NCBI GenBank assembly: GCA_050303335.1
Contig: JBNLBN010000020.1
Location: forward strand, 1 to 24,419
DNA from: Bilamarchaeum sp050303335
Lineage (GTDB): Archaea; Micrarchaeota; Micrarchaeia; Anstonellales; Bilamarchaeaceae
Length of the DNA stretch: 24,419 bases
Reading direction: 5' to 3'
The stretch's first letter is position 1. The number at the start of each line of letters is the position of its first letter. Both the position numbers and the translations under genes were made by a program. The notes under the pieces are model-generated. The model saw only the letters and a program-made list of their open reading frames with translations. It was not told the DNA's origin and made no database searches. Shown here piece by piece: positions 7,099 to 15,401 of this stretch.

Positions 7099-8847
7099 AT
7101 GAGGGTTCAGCTACAGTCATCCAGGCAGATCCAAAGATTCAAGCAGCCTTTGCTTGTCAAGGCAACACTCACCCTCCATGGAAAGACGTATTCTACTTAT
7201 ATAAGCCAGGGAGCAACCGCAGACGACCTGATAGCCAAAATTGCAAGGGAGAATGGAGGCGGGGTCGCCAAGGTGTATTACAAGGAATTCAATGCATTTG
7301 AAATCGTCGCTGTAAAGATAGGAGACCAGCTCCTGGTAAAAGGAGATCGGAAAAGGGTCGCAGAAGCAGACTATTCAAATTTCAAGGATCCAAAATTCGT
7401 CAGGAAAGCTGCTATTGCAGCATCAGGAATGGCCGATGGCGGAATCCACTTCTTTGTCGGATCCCACGGGATTCCGATTGCAATGGACAAGAGCGAGAAC
7501 CTGGTGTTTCCGAATGCGGATGAGCTGAAGATAGGAAAGAACATCAGGGACCTGTCTATAGGAGTCGTCTCGAACAACGCTGATCCAAAGAAGCTCGATG
7601 ACCTGAAGGCCCAGTATTCAGGAATGAAGATGACCAAAAGTGCGGCGACAAGGATCGGCAGGGACGAATTCGAAAAGGCACACGGCGGATTCCGCAGCAA
7701 CAAGCTCATGCTCAGCGAATCGAGCGTGATCATACTGGAACGGGACACAGGTGAAATTAGGTCTGCAGAGGAACGCAGGAATTCTCCAATCGATTTCAGC
7801 GCCCCAAAAATCACACTCGCACCAGCATATTTCCAGAAAAACCCCGAAGTTCCTCAAAGGTTTGTGGAAACGCCCGGAATGGTATTCAATACGGATCTCG
7901 GTTCCATGGTAATCCCGATGGACGGCTCGTCCGTCAAGGTCCCCTATCTTTATATCAGGAAATTCGACTGCCAGGCCAGGGATTATTTCAAGGTGCAGTT
8001 CGAACCTGCCGAAGAAATCATTCCGGTATCATCCTCATTGAAGGATCAGATAATGGAGAACTTCAAGGAAGACAAGCCGAGGAAGGAGAAGGCTCCGGAA
8101 AAATTGAAGGAGCCCCAGGAATCAAAAAAGGCGCCGGACAAAAAAGAACCCAGCCAAAATCCAAAGACAGTGGAGAAAGCACCCGAAAAAACCGGACAGG
8201 TCAGGACAAAAAAGCAAAAGGAATCCAGGAAGAAAACCCTCCGGCCCAAGACAAATGATCCCAAAGTGACTCCGAAAAAAGCAGATAAGAAGGCGCCAAG
8301 ACAGAAAGAAAAGGCAAAAAAATCCAAGGCATCAAAGCCAAAGACTATCAGGACCGAGAAGAAAACTGAGGTGCCGAAGAAGAAGGCAGAACCGGCAAAA
8401 ACCGCCAGAAAAAAGAAGATCAAAATCGCTACCACTGCAAAAAAATCAAAGCCAGCCGTGAAAAAGCCCAAAAAGAAGGCAGAACCAAAGGCATCCAATA
8501 CAAAAAAGCCAAAGGCGGCTCCAAAAAAGGTACCAAAAGCAGCGAAGGAGAAAAAGCCAAAGGCAATCGCGAGGGAAATCCCAAAAGTTAAGGATAGGAC
8601 CAAGAAAAAGCCGCGATCAGCTCCTAAGCCAATCGAGAAAAAGACAAAATCCCGGAGAGCCGAGAAAATACACCCGGCAAAACCCGTGGAAACAAAGACT
8701 CCAGAGAAGTTTGTTCAGAAAACGGCCACTCAAGAAAAAATTGACAAGGAAAAAAGGAAGAAGGTCTCCTCCTATTACCTGAACTCCATGCTCGGCCTTC
8801 TAAGGTCTAAAAAACCAGGGAAGAAAGTTCAGGATGAAAAAGACTAA
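7099..8847 (+). CDS. Unknown globular domain with a long histone-H1-like Lys/Pro/Ala tail
   Basis: A 582-residue protein of two unlike halves. Residues 1 to about 318 look globular and ordinary in composition; I do not recognise the fold. There is no signal peptide or membrane span. From M319 to the end the sequence is low-complexity: by hand count about 84 of 264 residues are Lys, with many Pro and Ala in short units such as KKPKAAPKK and KKAEPAK. This resembles eukaryotic linker-histone tails and bacterial H1-like proteins. A short non-repetitive patch near 555-567 (SSYYLNSMLGLLR) interrupts it near the end and could be a docking helix. The frame is continuous with no sign of frameshift. 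DNA or RNA binding is inferred from charge. The last 48 bp overlap the opposite-strand protease gene. Confidence 0.8.
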   Translation: MRVQLQSSRQIQRFKQPLLVKATLTLHGKTYSTYISQGATADDLIAKIARENGGGVAKVYYKEFNAFEIVAVKIGDQLLVKGDRKRVAEADYSNFKDPKFVRKAAIAASGMADGGIHFFVGSHGIPIAMDKSENLVFPNADELKIGKNIRDLSIGVVSNNADPKKLDDLKAQYSGMKMTKSAATRIGRDEFEKAHGGFRSNKLMLSESSVIILERDTGEIRSAEERRNSPIDFSAPKITLAPAYFQKNPEVPQRFVETPGMVFNTDLGSMVIPMDGSSVKVPYLYIRKFDCQARDYFKVQFEPAEEIIPVSSSLKDQIMENFKEDKPRKEKAPEKLKEPQESKKAPDKKEPSQNPKTVEKAPEKTGQVRTKKQKESRKKTLRPKTNDPKVTPKKADKKAPRQKEKAKKSKASKPKTIRTEKKTEVPKKKAEPAKTARKKKIKIATTAKKSKPAVKKPKKKAEPKASNTKKPKAAPKKVPKAAKEKKPKAIAREIPKVKDRTKKKPRSAPKPIEKKTKSRRAEKIHPAKPVETKTPEKFVQKTATQEKIDKEKRKKVSSYYLNSMLGLLRSKKPGKKVQDEKD

Positions 8848-9930
8848 TGTAATGTACATCAGCCCCTTTACAACCAGCCTGTTCCTGATGTTCACGCTTA
8901 TCAGCCTGTAGCCGTCAAAAAGAGGAAGCGGAAGCAGGTTCACTACCCCTACTATGAAGTTTAGCGCGAAGGTCAGCCCAAGGGTTGTCCTTATGAAATC
9001 AACAAAAAAGTTTCCTGCGAGCCCGGATGTTGCAAGAGCGAATGCAAAGAACAAAGAGAAGAATATCATGCGCGAAAAAAGGTTCGATGTGGATCCTGCA
9101 ACAAGAACCCTTGTCTGGTGCACCGGATCGGCCTTTTCCAGCTTCTTTTCATCCGGCTCTACGAATGCCCCGACAGGTATTATACCGAACAATACAATTC
9201 CGGAGGATTCGACCGGAATCTTCGCTATCCTTGCAAGGACAGCATGCGCTCCCTCATGAACAATCATCACTATGGTGAGTGCTATTATACCCTCGAAGAA
9301 CGGAAGGTTGACACCCGGAAGGAGAAATGTCCCTCCAGGGCTCGTTGTTGCTATCGCATTGGTGCCTGATATTATGGTGCTGGCAAGCGCATTCAGTACG
9401 ACTCCCCCATAGAAAACAATTCCTGCCAGGATGAAAAGGAACAGCCCTCCGGCGATCAATATGCCCAGTACCAGATAAAGCCCGAAATCCCCAGCGGCTG
9501 TGGATATGCTTCCGACTTCGGTTCCCCCGGAATTCAGGCTCTGGAACAGGACGACGAATGTGAACGGAGCCACGATAAAGGATAGTATGAGTATGGATAG
9601 AATGCCCAGAGCCATGCTTTTTGCTGACACGTGCTTTCTTGTTATAAAGTAGCTCATTAGTCCATATGCTATGGTGTTCCCGACATCGCTAAGGAAGGTG
9701 AATATCCCCTTGTTCCTGGCGATCCTGTCAATAAGGTCGATCCCCTTGTCGCTTTTGAGAAGCACGAGGCCCATTTCGCTTGAGAGTTTGTACCTCCGGA
9801 TTAATATCTGGCTCACTGCGATCATTTCTACAAATACCAGTCCGAATTTCCAGACACCGGGAATATCCAGCTGCAAAATTCCCCAGAATACGACTAAAGC
9901 CAATATGACAACAGCTGCTAATAGAATCAT
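8800..9930 (-). CDS. Site-2-protease-like (M50) membrane metalloprotease
   Basis: A 376-residue polytopic membrane protein. The zinc-binding HEGAH motif is at residues 225-229 inside a hydrophobic helix, and the second family motif NLLPLPLFDG (331-340) supplies the third metal ligand D339. AGSTSNL (278-284) matches the conserved segment between them. Several extra hydrophobic segments precede the core (about 1-20, 30-45, 105-130, 150-180). Family members cleave transmembrane substrates within the bilayer, often to release regulators; the substrate here is unknown. The frame extends upstream to 10020, but that would cover the MBF1 start; ATG at 9930 lies about 27 bp from the shared TATA element and starts a membrane segment. 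Confidence 0.9.
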   Translation of the reverse strand: MILLAAVVILALVVFWGILQLDIPGVWKFGLVFVEMIAVSQILIRRYKLSSEMGLVLLKSDKGIDLIDRIARNKGIFTFLSDVGNTIAYGLMSYFITRKHVSAKSMALGILSILILSFIVAPFTFVVLFQSLNSGGTEVGSISTAAGDFGLYLVLGILIAGGLFLFILAGIVFYGGVVLNALASTIISGTNAIATTSPGGTFLLPGVNLPFFEGIIALTIVMIVHEGAHAVLARIAKIPVESSGIVLFGIIPVGAFVEPDEKKLEKADPVHQTRVLVAGSTSNLFSRMIFFSLFFAFALATSGLAGNFFVDFIRTTLGLTFALNFIVGVVNLLPLPLFDGYRLISVNIRNRLVVKGLMYITLVFFILNFLPWFFRP

Positions 9931-9952
9931 GTAAAAGCTTTGGGTGTTAGGT

Positions 9953-9962
9953 CTTTTTATAG
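9953..9962. promoter_or_regulatory. TATA-like element shared by the protease and MBF1 genes
   Basis: CTTTTTATAG reads as CTATAAAAAG on the other strand. Its centre is about 27 bp from both the ATG at 9930 (-) and the ATG at 9984 (+), the second case in the window of one element placed midway between divergent starts. Confidence 0.55.
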
Positions 9963-9983
9963 CTATTCCACAAAGAAATATGC

Positions 9984-10451
9984 ATGGGAGATCTTTCTTG
10001 TGATATTTGCGGACATCCAAATGTTAAAGCACAGATACTACTGGAAGGAGCAAAGCTGCTTGCATGCGGCCGCTGTGCAAAAAGCGGGAAAATCCTCCAC
10101 TATTTCAAGGAGGATGAAGATGTCGAGAAGCCGATTGTCCAGGCACCAAAAAGCGTAGGTCCTGAAGAAGAGATAGTTGAAGGCTTTGGAGATGCAATCC
10201 GCAGGGCGAGGCAGAAGAAAAAGCTCACAATAGAGCAGCTTGCAGAAAGCATCCAGGAAAGGGCGAATTTCCTCCACGCTATAGAAACAGAGAGGCTCAA
10301 GCCTACCATTCCAGTCGCAAAAAAGCTGGAGAAGGAACTTGGGATAAAATTGATCGATTCGGAATCAGGAGGGAGCGGCCCGAGCACTGCCGGAAGCACC
10401 GTGCAGTTCAAGGAGCCGACACTCGGAGACATGCTGACGAAGGAGAAATAG
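9984..10451 (+). CDS. mbf1: Archaeal multiprotein bridging factor (aMBF1)
   Basis: A 155-residue protein with the two-part aMBF1 design: an N-terminal zinc ribbon (C6, C9, C28, C31) and a Cro/C1-type helix-turn-helix at about residues 68-125 (IRRARQKKKLTIEQLAESI, then the recognition-helix region ERANFLHAIETER). In eukaryotes MBF1 links activators to TBP; archaeal MBF1 has also been connected with the small ribosomal subunit and stress. The C-terminus is a short Gly/Ser linker and a tail. ATG at 9984 lies about 27 bp from the shared TATA element. The FEN1 start codon follows its stop with no gap, so the two form an operon. Confidence 0.93.
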   Translation: MGDLSCDICGHPNVKAQILLEGAKLLACGRCAKSGKILHYFKEDEDVEKPIVQAPKSVGPEEEIVEGFGDAIRRARQKKKLTIEQLAESIQERANFLHAIETERLKPTIPVAKKLEKELGIKLIDSESGGSGPSTAGSTVQFKEPTLGDMLTKEK

Positions 10452-11486
10452 ATGGGAGTAGACTTAGGGGATCTTGCGGTAAAGAAGACATTCTCGATAA
10501 CTGATCTTTCAGGAAAACCCATAGCAATTGATGCATTCAACATCCTTTATCAGTTTTTGGCATCCATCAGGCAGGAGGACGGAACCCCGCTGAGCGACTT
10601 CAAGGGAAATATCACTGCTCACCTTTTGGGTTTGTTCTACAGGAACTGCAAGCTCCTTGATGCGGGTGTCAGGCCCATATATGTTTTCGATGGCAAAGCA
10701 CACAGGCTCAAGGAGAAGGTCCAGACACAAAGGCGCGAAGTAAAGATCAATGCCGAAAAAAAATGGAAGGAAGCCCTTGAGGTCGAGAAGTATGCCGAGG
10801 CAAAAAAATATGCCCAGGCAACATCCCGGCTGACATCTGAAATGATTGCCGAAAGCAAGGAACTGCTCTCTTATCTTGGAATACCCTGGGTCCAGGCCCC
10901 ATCCGATGGAGAGGCCCAGGCTGCGATGATGGTCCAGAAGGGCGAAGCGTATGCAACAGCATCGCAGGATTACGATGCTCTGATGTTCGGGTCCCCGCTT
11001 CTGGTCCGGAACCTGTCTATCGTTGGAAAGAGGAAGGTGCCCCGGCAGAACCGGTATGTGGTCGTCGAACCGGAAATGATCGATCTCAACGAGACATTGA
11101 ACTCATTGGAGATCAACCGCGCGGATCTCATCCACATCGGACTTTTGATAGGCACTGATTTCAACGACGGCATAAAGGGAGTGGGGCCAAAGACCGCCCT
11201 GAAAATCGTTAAGGAACAAAAAAGCCTGGATGACATATTGTCATACGTCAAGGAAAAGTACGATTACGAGTTCGAAGTCGACGCAGAGGAGGTGGAAGAA
11301 CTATTCATGAACCCGGCATATGCTCCCGTTGACCTCAAATGGTCTGAAATTGATGGGGAGAATGTCATCAAGCTCCTTGTCGACGACCATGATTTCTCTG
11401 AAGACCGGGTCTCGAAGATCATCAACGATCTCAAGGCAAAAAAGAAGGAAAACGAAGCCCAGCAGAAGCTTGACATGTTCTTCTAG
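10452..11486 (+). CDS. fen: Flap endonuclease 1
   Basis: A 344-residue structure-specific nuclease that removes 5' flaps in Okazaki-fragment maturation and base excision repair. The metal-binding acidic residues are all present: D27 (AIDAFN), D80 (VFDG), D152 and E154 (SDGEAQ), D173 and D175 (QDYDAL), and D236 (GTDFND). Human FEN1 has Glu at the D152 position; Asp there is a conservative change. The helix-hairpin-helix GIKGVGPKTALKIV (240-253) binds downstream duplex. The protein ends in a perfect PIP box, QQKLDMFF (337-344), for PCNA. The ATG follows the MBF1 stop directly, with AGGAG (10441-10445) as ribosome site. Its 3' end overlaps sua5 by four bases. Confidence 0.97.
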   Translation: MGVDLGDLAVKKTFSITDLSGKPIAIDAFNILYQFLASIRQEDGTPLSDFKGNITAHLLGLFYRNCKLLDAGVRPIYVFDGKAHRLKEKVQTQRREVKINAEKKWKEALEVEKYAEAKKYAQATSRLTSEMIAESKELLSYLGIPWVQAPSDGEAQAAMMVQKGEAYATASQDYDALMFGSPLLVRNLSIVGKRKVPRQNRYVVVEPEMIDLNETLNSLEINRADLIHIGLLIGTDFNDGIKGVGPKTALKIVKEQKSLDDILSYVKEKYDYEFEVDAEEVEELFMNPAYAPVDLKWSEIDGENVIKLLVDDHDFSEDRVSKIINDLKAKKKENEAQQKLDMFF

Positions 11487-12076
11487 ATAAGGCTTATGTC
11501 CTTTCCGCCCTTTCTCAGCATCTTATGGTCGACGAGGTCGAATACCATGGAATGCTTCTGGTATTTCGTCTCTCCCTGGTCAATCGCGAAATCCACTGCA
11601 TCAAGTACCTCCTTGCTGATGTCCTTGAATTTCGTAGGTGCTTCTTCACCTGTCCTGTTCGCGCTTGTCGAGATGATCGGCCTTCCGAATTTCTGGGCAA
11701 GGAACTGGCAGAACAGGTTCTCAGGAATCCTCACTCCGAGCTTGTCGGTGTTGCTTGCAGGGATTTCCCTCTGCTTTTTCAGAATGAATGTGTACGGTCC
11801 GGGAAGGAATTTCTTGAGCGTTATGTCCTCCCAGATTCCTGTCACGCAGTAATACTCGATTACGCCGAAGTCGCCGACCATCACGGAAAGCGGCTTGTCG
11901 TCTATCCCCTTTATCTTCCGGACCTTTTCTATTGCCTTTGGGTTTGTTGCATCGCATCCGATTCCATAGACTGTGTCGGTAGGATATATTATGATCCCGC
12001 CTGTCTCAAGAACTGCATTGGCAGCATCAAGGGCTGCGTCAAAATCATCCTTGGTAATCTTTGTGATGACGCTCAT
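11483..12076 (-). CDS. sua5: Threonylcarbamoyl-AMP synthase (Sua5/YrdC)
   Basis: A 197-residue YrdC-domain enzyme making threonylcarbamoyl-AMP from threonine, bicarbonate and ATP for the t6A modification of ANN-decoding tRNAs. Diagnostic segments are YPTDTVYGIG (31-40), the KxR-type KIKGIDDKPLS (54-64), LPGPYTFIL (91-99), GVRIP (114-118) and STSAN (136-140). It is the short form without the C-terminal Sua5 domain; no frame for one follows. The ATG overlaps the lysS stop by four bases (12073-12076), so translation is coupled to LysRS. Both products act on tRNA-Lys among others, since tRNA-Lys (UUU) is a t6A substrate, which makes the pairing sensible. Confidence 0.95.
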   Translation of the reverse strand: MSVITKITKDDFDAALDAANAVLETGGIIIYPTDTVYGIGCDATNPKAIEKVRKIKGIDDKPLSVMVGDFGVIEYYCVTGIWEDITLKKFLPGPYTFILKKQREIPASNTDKLGVRIPENLFCQFLAQKFGRPIISTSANRTGEEAPTKFKDISKEVLDAVDFAIDQGETKYQKHSMVFDLVDHKMLRKGGKDISLI

Positions 12077-13572
12077 CCGATCAAGTCCTGTTTTACTTTC
12101 ATGACGCCTATTGCATCGATCAGCTTCCCCAGCCTGGGCCCCCTGTTCTTTCCGATCATCGTCTGGTATATTTCTGCGAACAGGGTCTTGGGCGGGATGC
12201 CGTTGGCCTTTGCGAATTCGAATATCGCATTGTGCACTGCTAGGGCATCCATCCCCTCTTCAAGCGTCTCCGCGAATTTTCTCACGTTGCCTTCCGCCTT
12301 TTTCGGCTCGTACCTGAACCTGTAGTCATCGGGCATGAAATTCATCCTGATCCATTCTTCTATATATGGCTTCAGGTATTCGACCCCTTCCGGGTCCTTG
12401 GTCATCTCCTTGACCTTTTCCCAGTCCCCGTATATCTGATAGTATAGCAGCGTGTCCAGGAACGACTTCCAGTTCATCCTGTCCGCACTCAGCGAGAACG
12501 CAATTGCTGCCTTCCGGTCTGATCTGTTGCTGTCGTTTGCCGGATCGATCTGGGACGCCTTTTCATATTCCTCGATCTTCCGCAGTATCTTGTCGCTCTG
12601 GGGATCAATATCGACATTCTCTTCAAGGTCCGGCTTAAGTAGCATATACTTGATCACTTCAGGCATGAGGAGCCTGCTTATTTCGCTTATCCCCATTCCG
12701 GTTCCCTTTGATTTCGAGTATTTCTTTCCCTGGAACAGTATGAACCCGTATTTGTACGGTATGGGGAACTCCTTCTTGAAGAGTTTTTCCGTGATCTCCC
12801 TTGAGGTATCAACGCTTCCGCCTTTGGTATGGTGGTCCATGCCTGCCCCCTCGATGCTCGTTCCGAAGATCTGCTTCCAGCTCGGCCAGTGGAGCCTCCA
12901 GACTATCTTGTATAAGTGGTCTGCAATAGCGTTCTTTCCGCTGAATCCGCAGCCTTTGGTATATTTCACGTCCTTGTCGCAGACATACTCGTAATTCTCA
13001 TTGTCATGGGCTGTCACCCTGGTCGTCGCGATCCTTCCGCACTTCGCGCAGATGGGCATGATGGGCGACCAGTCCTTCTTCTCTGTCTTCCCGCTCGTTT
13101 CCTCTATTATCCTTCTTGCCTCGTCCTCGTGCTCAAGGAAGAACCTTGCATATTCGTCGAATTTCCCCTGTTCGTAGTACTCGTTGATCCTGACTATTTC
13201 TGCATGAATGCCGAATTTCTTCATCAGCTCCCTTGCCTCGTCAAGGTAATGGTCCCCGAAGCTTCTCGACTTTCCTGTCGGGTCAGGGACATTGCAGAGG
13301 GGCTTTCCGAGGTGGGGCTCAAGCTCGTCCTTGTACTTCTCCATCGACATGGGGACGGAATCGAATGCGTCGAAGATGTCTGCAATGAAATAGTACTTTG
13401 CCTTCTTCCCCCTTTTTTCTAGTGCGATCTTTATTGCATTGGGAAAGAGCATCTCGCAAAGCGTTCCGAAATGGACAGGTCCGGATGTTGTCATCCCGCC
13501 CGATATCACATAAGGCTCTTTTTTCTCTTGAATGACTCTGTCTGCCAGGTTCTCTGACCAGTGTTGATGCAT
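12073..13572 (-). CDS. lysS: Lysyl-tRNA synthetase, class I
   Basis: A 499-residue class I LysRS, the form typical of many archaea and a few bacteria and unrelated to class II LysRS. The HIGH-equivalent motif is TTSGPVHFG (28-36) and the KMSKS-equivalent is KYSKSKG (284-290). A putative zinc site inserted in the core has C175, C178, C198 and C208. The C-terminal helical anticodon-binding region covers about 330-499. The ATG at 13572 follows GAGGTAG (13577-13583, minus strand), a ribosome site that contains the stop codon of the upstream membrane gene. It thus belongs to a four-gene unit from 15210 to 11483. Confidence 0.97.
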   Translation of the reverse strand: MHQHWSENLADRVIQEKKEPYVISGGMTTSGPVHFGTLCEMLFPNAIKIALEKRGKKAKYYFIADIFDAFDSVPMSMEKYKDELEPHLGKPLCNVPDPTGKSRSFGDHYLDEARELMKKFGIHAEIVRINEYYEQGKFDEYARFFLEHEDEARRIIEETSGKTEKKDWSPIMPICAKCGRIATTRVTAHDNENYEYVCDKDVKYTKGCGFSGKNAIADHLYKIVWRLHWPSWKQIFGTSIEGAGMDHHTKGGSVDTSREITEKLFKKEFPIPYKYGFILFQGKKYSKSKGTGMGISEISRLLMPEVIKYMLLKPDLEENVDIDPQSDKILRKIEEYEKASQIDPANDSNRSDRKAAIAFSLSADRMNWKSFLDTLLYYQIYGDWEKVKEMTKDPEGVEYLKPYIEEWIRMNFMPDDYRFRYEPKKAEGNVRKFAETLEEGMDALAVHNAIFEFAKANGIPPKTLFAEIYQTMIGKNRGPRLGKLIDAIGVMKVKQDLIG

Positions 13573-13576
13573 AAAA

Positions 13577-14395
13577 CTACCTCTTCAGTTTCTTCCAGAG
13601 TATATATCGTGCGGCTATGTTTATTACCTTAATGAATGTCACGAAGAGCAAAATAACGGCAAATGCCAGTATGCCCGAAACTGCAAGCATCGCCATGCCG
13701 ACAATACCAAGCGAGTATGTCCCGACAACGCTGAAGAAAACCATCGCTCCGAGGATGAGGCCCACAATCATGAACGGTATGCCTGCCACCTTCTCGACTA
13801 CGAAAAGGATGAAGCTGATCACTGCAACGTCCAAAAGGTTATTCCTTGCAAGGCGGATGCTTTCACCATATCCCCTTATCGTTCCCATGCTTTTTACTAT
13901 TATGTCAAAAAGGGCGAACTGCAGGAACAGGTAGAAAATGGAGAATATCACCGCTGATAAAAGCCTAACAAAGATTTCGCCCGCTATGCTTGCCAGGCTG
14001 TCGGAACTGAATGCTATTGCGATGTATGTTCCAGCCAGAACGATCACTACGGCTATTATTATTGCAAGATACACGAGCGCATACTTGATGAACGGCACAA
14101 AATTCTTCCAGTAGCTTCCCATTATGTCCGTCTTTTTACCAAGGATGAGATTGTCTGCGGTAGTTATGTAGACCGTCTCAAATGCAGCCGAGAATATCAT
14201 GGCTATGGCCAGGAGGACGAAGAAAACCACGATTGAAGGGGTACCAGGAAGGAACAAGATGAACCCTGCTCCGATGATTGCCGCAATCATTACCGGAATG
14301 AGGCTTATTGCAAGAATCCTCAGGTACGTAGTGAAGAGCTTCCTGAATCTTCCGCTGATAAAATCCCAGCTTTCCCTTGCCCACGCCTCAATCAT
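13577..14395 (-). CDS. Polytopic membrane protein, paralogue of the adjacent upstream gene
   Basis: A 272-residue protein with about six hydrophobic segments (roughly 27-49, 53-77, 104-127, 139-165, 189-228, 235-258) and a basic C-terminus ending WKKLKR. It shares with its 272-residue neighbour a cytoplasmic signature around 159-188: QFA, then an acidic residue and II, then GxI, SxRLARxN. The layout recalls the glycerophosphoryl-diester-phosphodiesterase membrane domain or similar DUF families of six-helix proteins, but I cannot name it. No catalytic motif is visible. The start overlaps the previous stop by four bases; its own stop forms part of the lysS ribosome site. Confidence 0.85.
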   Translation of the reverse strand: MIEAWARESWDFISGRFRKLFTTYLRILAISLIPVMIAAIIGAGFILFLPGTPSIVVFFVLLAIAMIFSAAFETVYITTADNLILGKKTDIMGSYWKNFVPFIKYALVYLAIIIAVVIVLAGTYIAIAFSSDSLASIAGEIFVRLLSAVIFSIFYLFLQFALFDIIVKSMGTIRGYGESIRLARNNLLDVAVISFILFVVEKVAGIPFMIVGLILGAMVFFSVVGTYSLGIVGMAMLAVSGILAFAVILLFVTFIKVINIAARYILWKKLKR

Positions 14396-15210
14396 GCAAG
14401 CTTCCTCCAGAAGAAGTATCCGAATGGAACGGTCACAAGGGAAATCGCAATTGACTGCACGAACGTTATCAGTAATATGATCAATATTCCCGCTGCAAAG
14501 AATGCCGGATTGATTATCCCGAGGACCAGTATCGATGTCATTATCTGGGTCAGCACCTGGAATGCAATCCCTATTCCGGCTGCAATCAGGAAGACTACTA
14601 TGTCGTACACGAGGACCTGAACCCAGTTCTTTTTTGCCAACTTTGCCGACCTGGAAAGAGCTTCTATCACGCCCCTCTTGTTGAATATGATCTCAAGAGT
14701 TGCAAACTGTATGAGGAATACAATTATAACCGCAACAATGATCAATACGAATGCGAATATCGCGGTGATGATCCAGTTCTGGAGCAATATCGGAAGAAGG
14801 ATAAGAGCAAGTACAAGCATCTCCCCAAGGAGGACCACCAAGAAATATTTTCCAAGTGGCACGAAGAGCTCCCTGGTCTTTTGTATTATGGAAATCTTCT
14901 TTCCCTGCGTTCTTGCAACGAGTGCCGGATACATGGTCGCAGACAATGCAGTCGTAAGCGAGCCGATGGCAATCAACATTATGATGCCGAATAAAAAGCC
15001 TGCCGCCAAAATAACGTAATTGGGCTCTCCGGAAACCAACCCGGAAAATCCGAGAGCAAAGGCGCCTCCAACCAGTACCACCCCAAGCAAAATGCCCGCA
15101 ATCATAGAAAGGATCATGATCTTTGAAAAATCCACTGCAAGCTCTTTCGGGTATTTCTTGAGCACTGAAACCATGTCGTTAAACGCATCAGTAACATATT
15201 TGACATTCAT
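14392..15210 (-). CDS. Polytopic membrane protein, first gene of the lysS-sua5 operon
   Basis: A 272-residue protein with about six membrane segments (roughly 31-56, 65-90, 120-142, 147-170, 196-220, 225-255) and a cytoplasmic signature at 168-196 (QFATLEII, GVIEAL, SAKLAKKN) matching its neighbour. Both end in a W-[RK]-K-L tail. Identical length, order and motif point to tandem duplication followed by strong divergence; the pair may form a heterodimer. Function is unknown. ATG at 15210 is about 26 bp from a TATA element that also serves the divergent 5S rRNA gene. Confidence 0.85.
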   Translation of the reverse strand: MNVKYVTDAFNDMVSVLKKYPKELAVDFSKIMILSMIAGILLGVVLVGGAFALGFSGLVSGEPNYVILAAGFLFGIIMLIAIGSLTTALSATMYPALVARTQGKKISIIQKTRELFVPLGKYFLVVLLGEMLVLALILLPILLQNWIITAIFAFVLIIVAVIIVFLIQFATLEIIFNKRGVIEALSRSAKLAKKNWVQVLVYDIVVFLIAAGIGIAFQVLTQIMTSILVLGIINPAFFAAGILIILLITFVQSIAISLVTVPFGYFFWRKLA

Positions 15211-15231
15211 GACTAGAATAGCACAAACAAA

Positions 15232-15241
15232 CCTTTAAAAA
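15232..15241. promoter_or_regulatory. TATA-like element shared by 5S rRNA and the lysS operon
   Basis: CTTTAAAAAT (minus strand ATTTTTAAAG) is centred about 26 bp from the ATG at 15210 (-) and about 26 bp from the mature 5S 5' end at 15263 (+). One element would therefore position transcription of both an rRNA gene and a protein operon. Confidence 0.5.
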
Positions 15242-15262
15242 TCCGTTACCATATATCTCATT

Positions 15263-15378
15263 TGTTAGCGGTCATAGGAAGGAGGAAACACCTGATCCCA
15301 TCCCGAACTCAGAAGTTAAGCTCCTTCACGGTGTTACGAGTACTGCCTTTTGGGCGGAAAAGTGCACTGCTGCTGACA
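15263..15378 (+). rRNA. rrf: 5S ribosomal RNA
   Basis: About 116 bases with the universally conserved 5S core: CCCATCCCGAAC (loop B-C region), then AGAAGTTAAGC and GAGTACTGC. The terminal helix I can be drawn as ten consecutive pairs, 15263-15272 with 15369-15378, including two G-T and one T-G wobble, and this sets both ends. Length is slightly below the usual archaeal 120-130. No 16S or 23S gene is nearby, so this 5S is unlinked from a full rRNA operon, as happens in several archaeal groups. No clear T-rich terminator follows before the DUF357 gene. Confidence 0.95.
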
Positions 15379-15401
15379 CTCATACTTATTCTGTGGGAAA
15401 A

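Noticed and set aside
8046..8603. 185-residue Phe-rich frame on the minus strand
   Set aside because: It is the complement of the Lys-rich tail codons (AAA/AAG read as TTT/CTT), not a membrane protein.
7099..8847. Frameshift or artefact creating the Lys-rich tail
   Set aside because: The frame is continuous for 582 codons, and a non-repetitive segment near the C-terminus is still in frame.
11525..12325. 266-residue open frame on the plus strand
   Set aside because: Antisense to sua5 and the 3' part of lysS; no recognisable protein and no promoter.
15239..15262. A second TATA element (CATATATC) just before 5S
   Set aside because: It lies only about 10 bp before the 5S 5' end, too close for archaeal initiation; the CTTTAAAAAT element at 15232-15241 has the right spacing.
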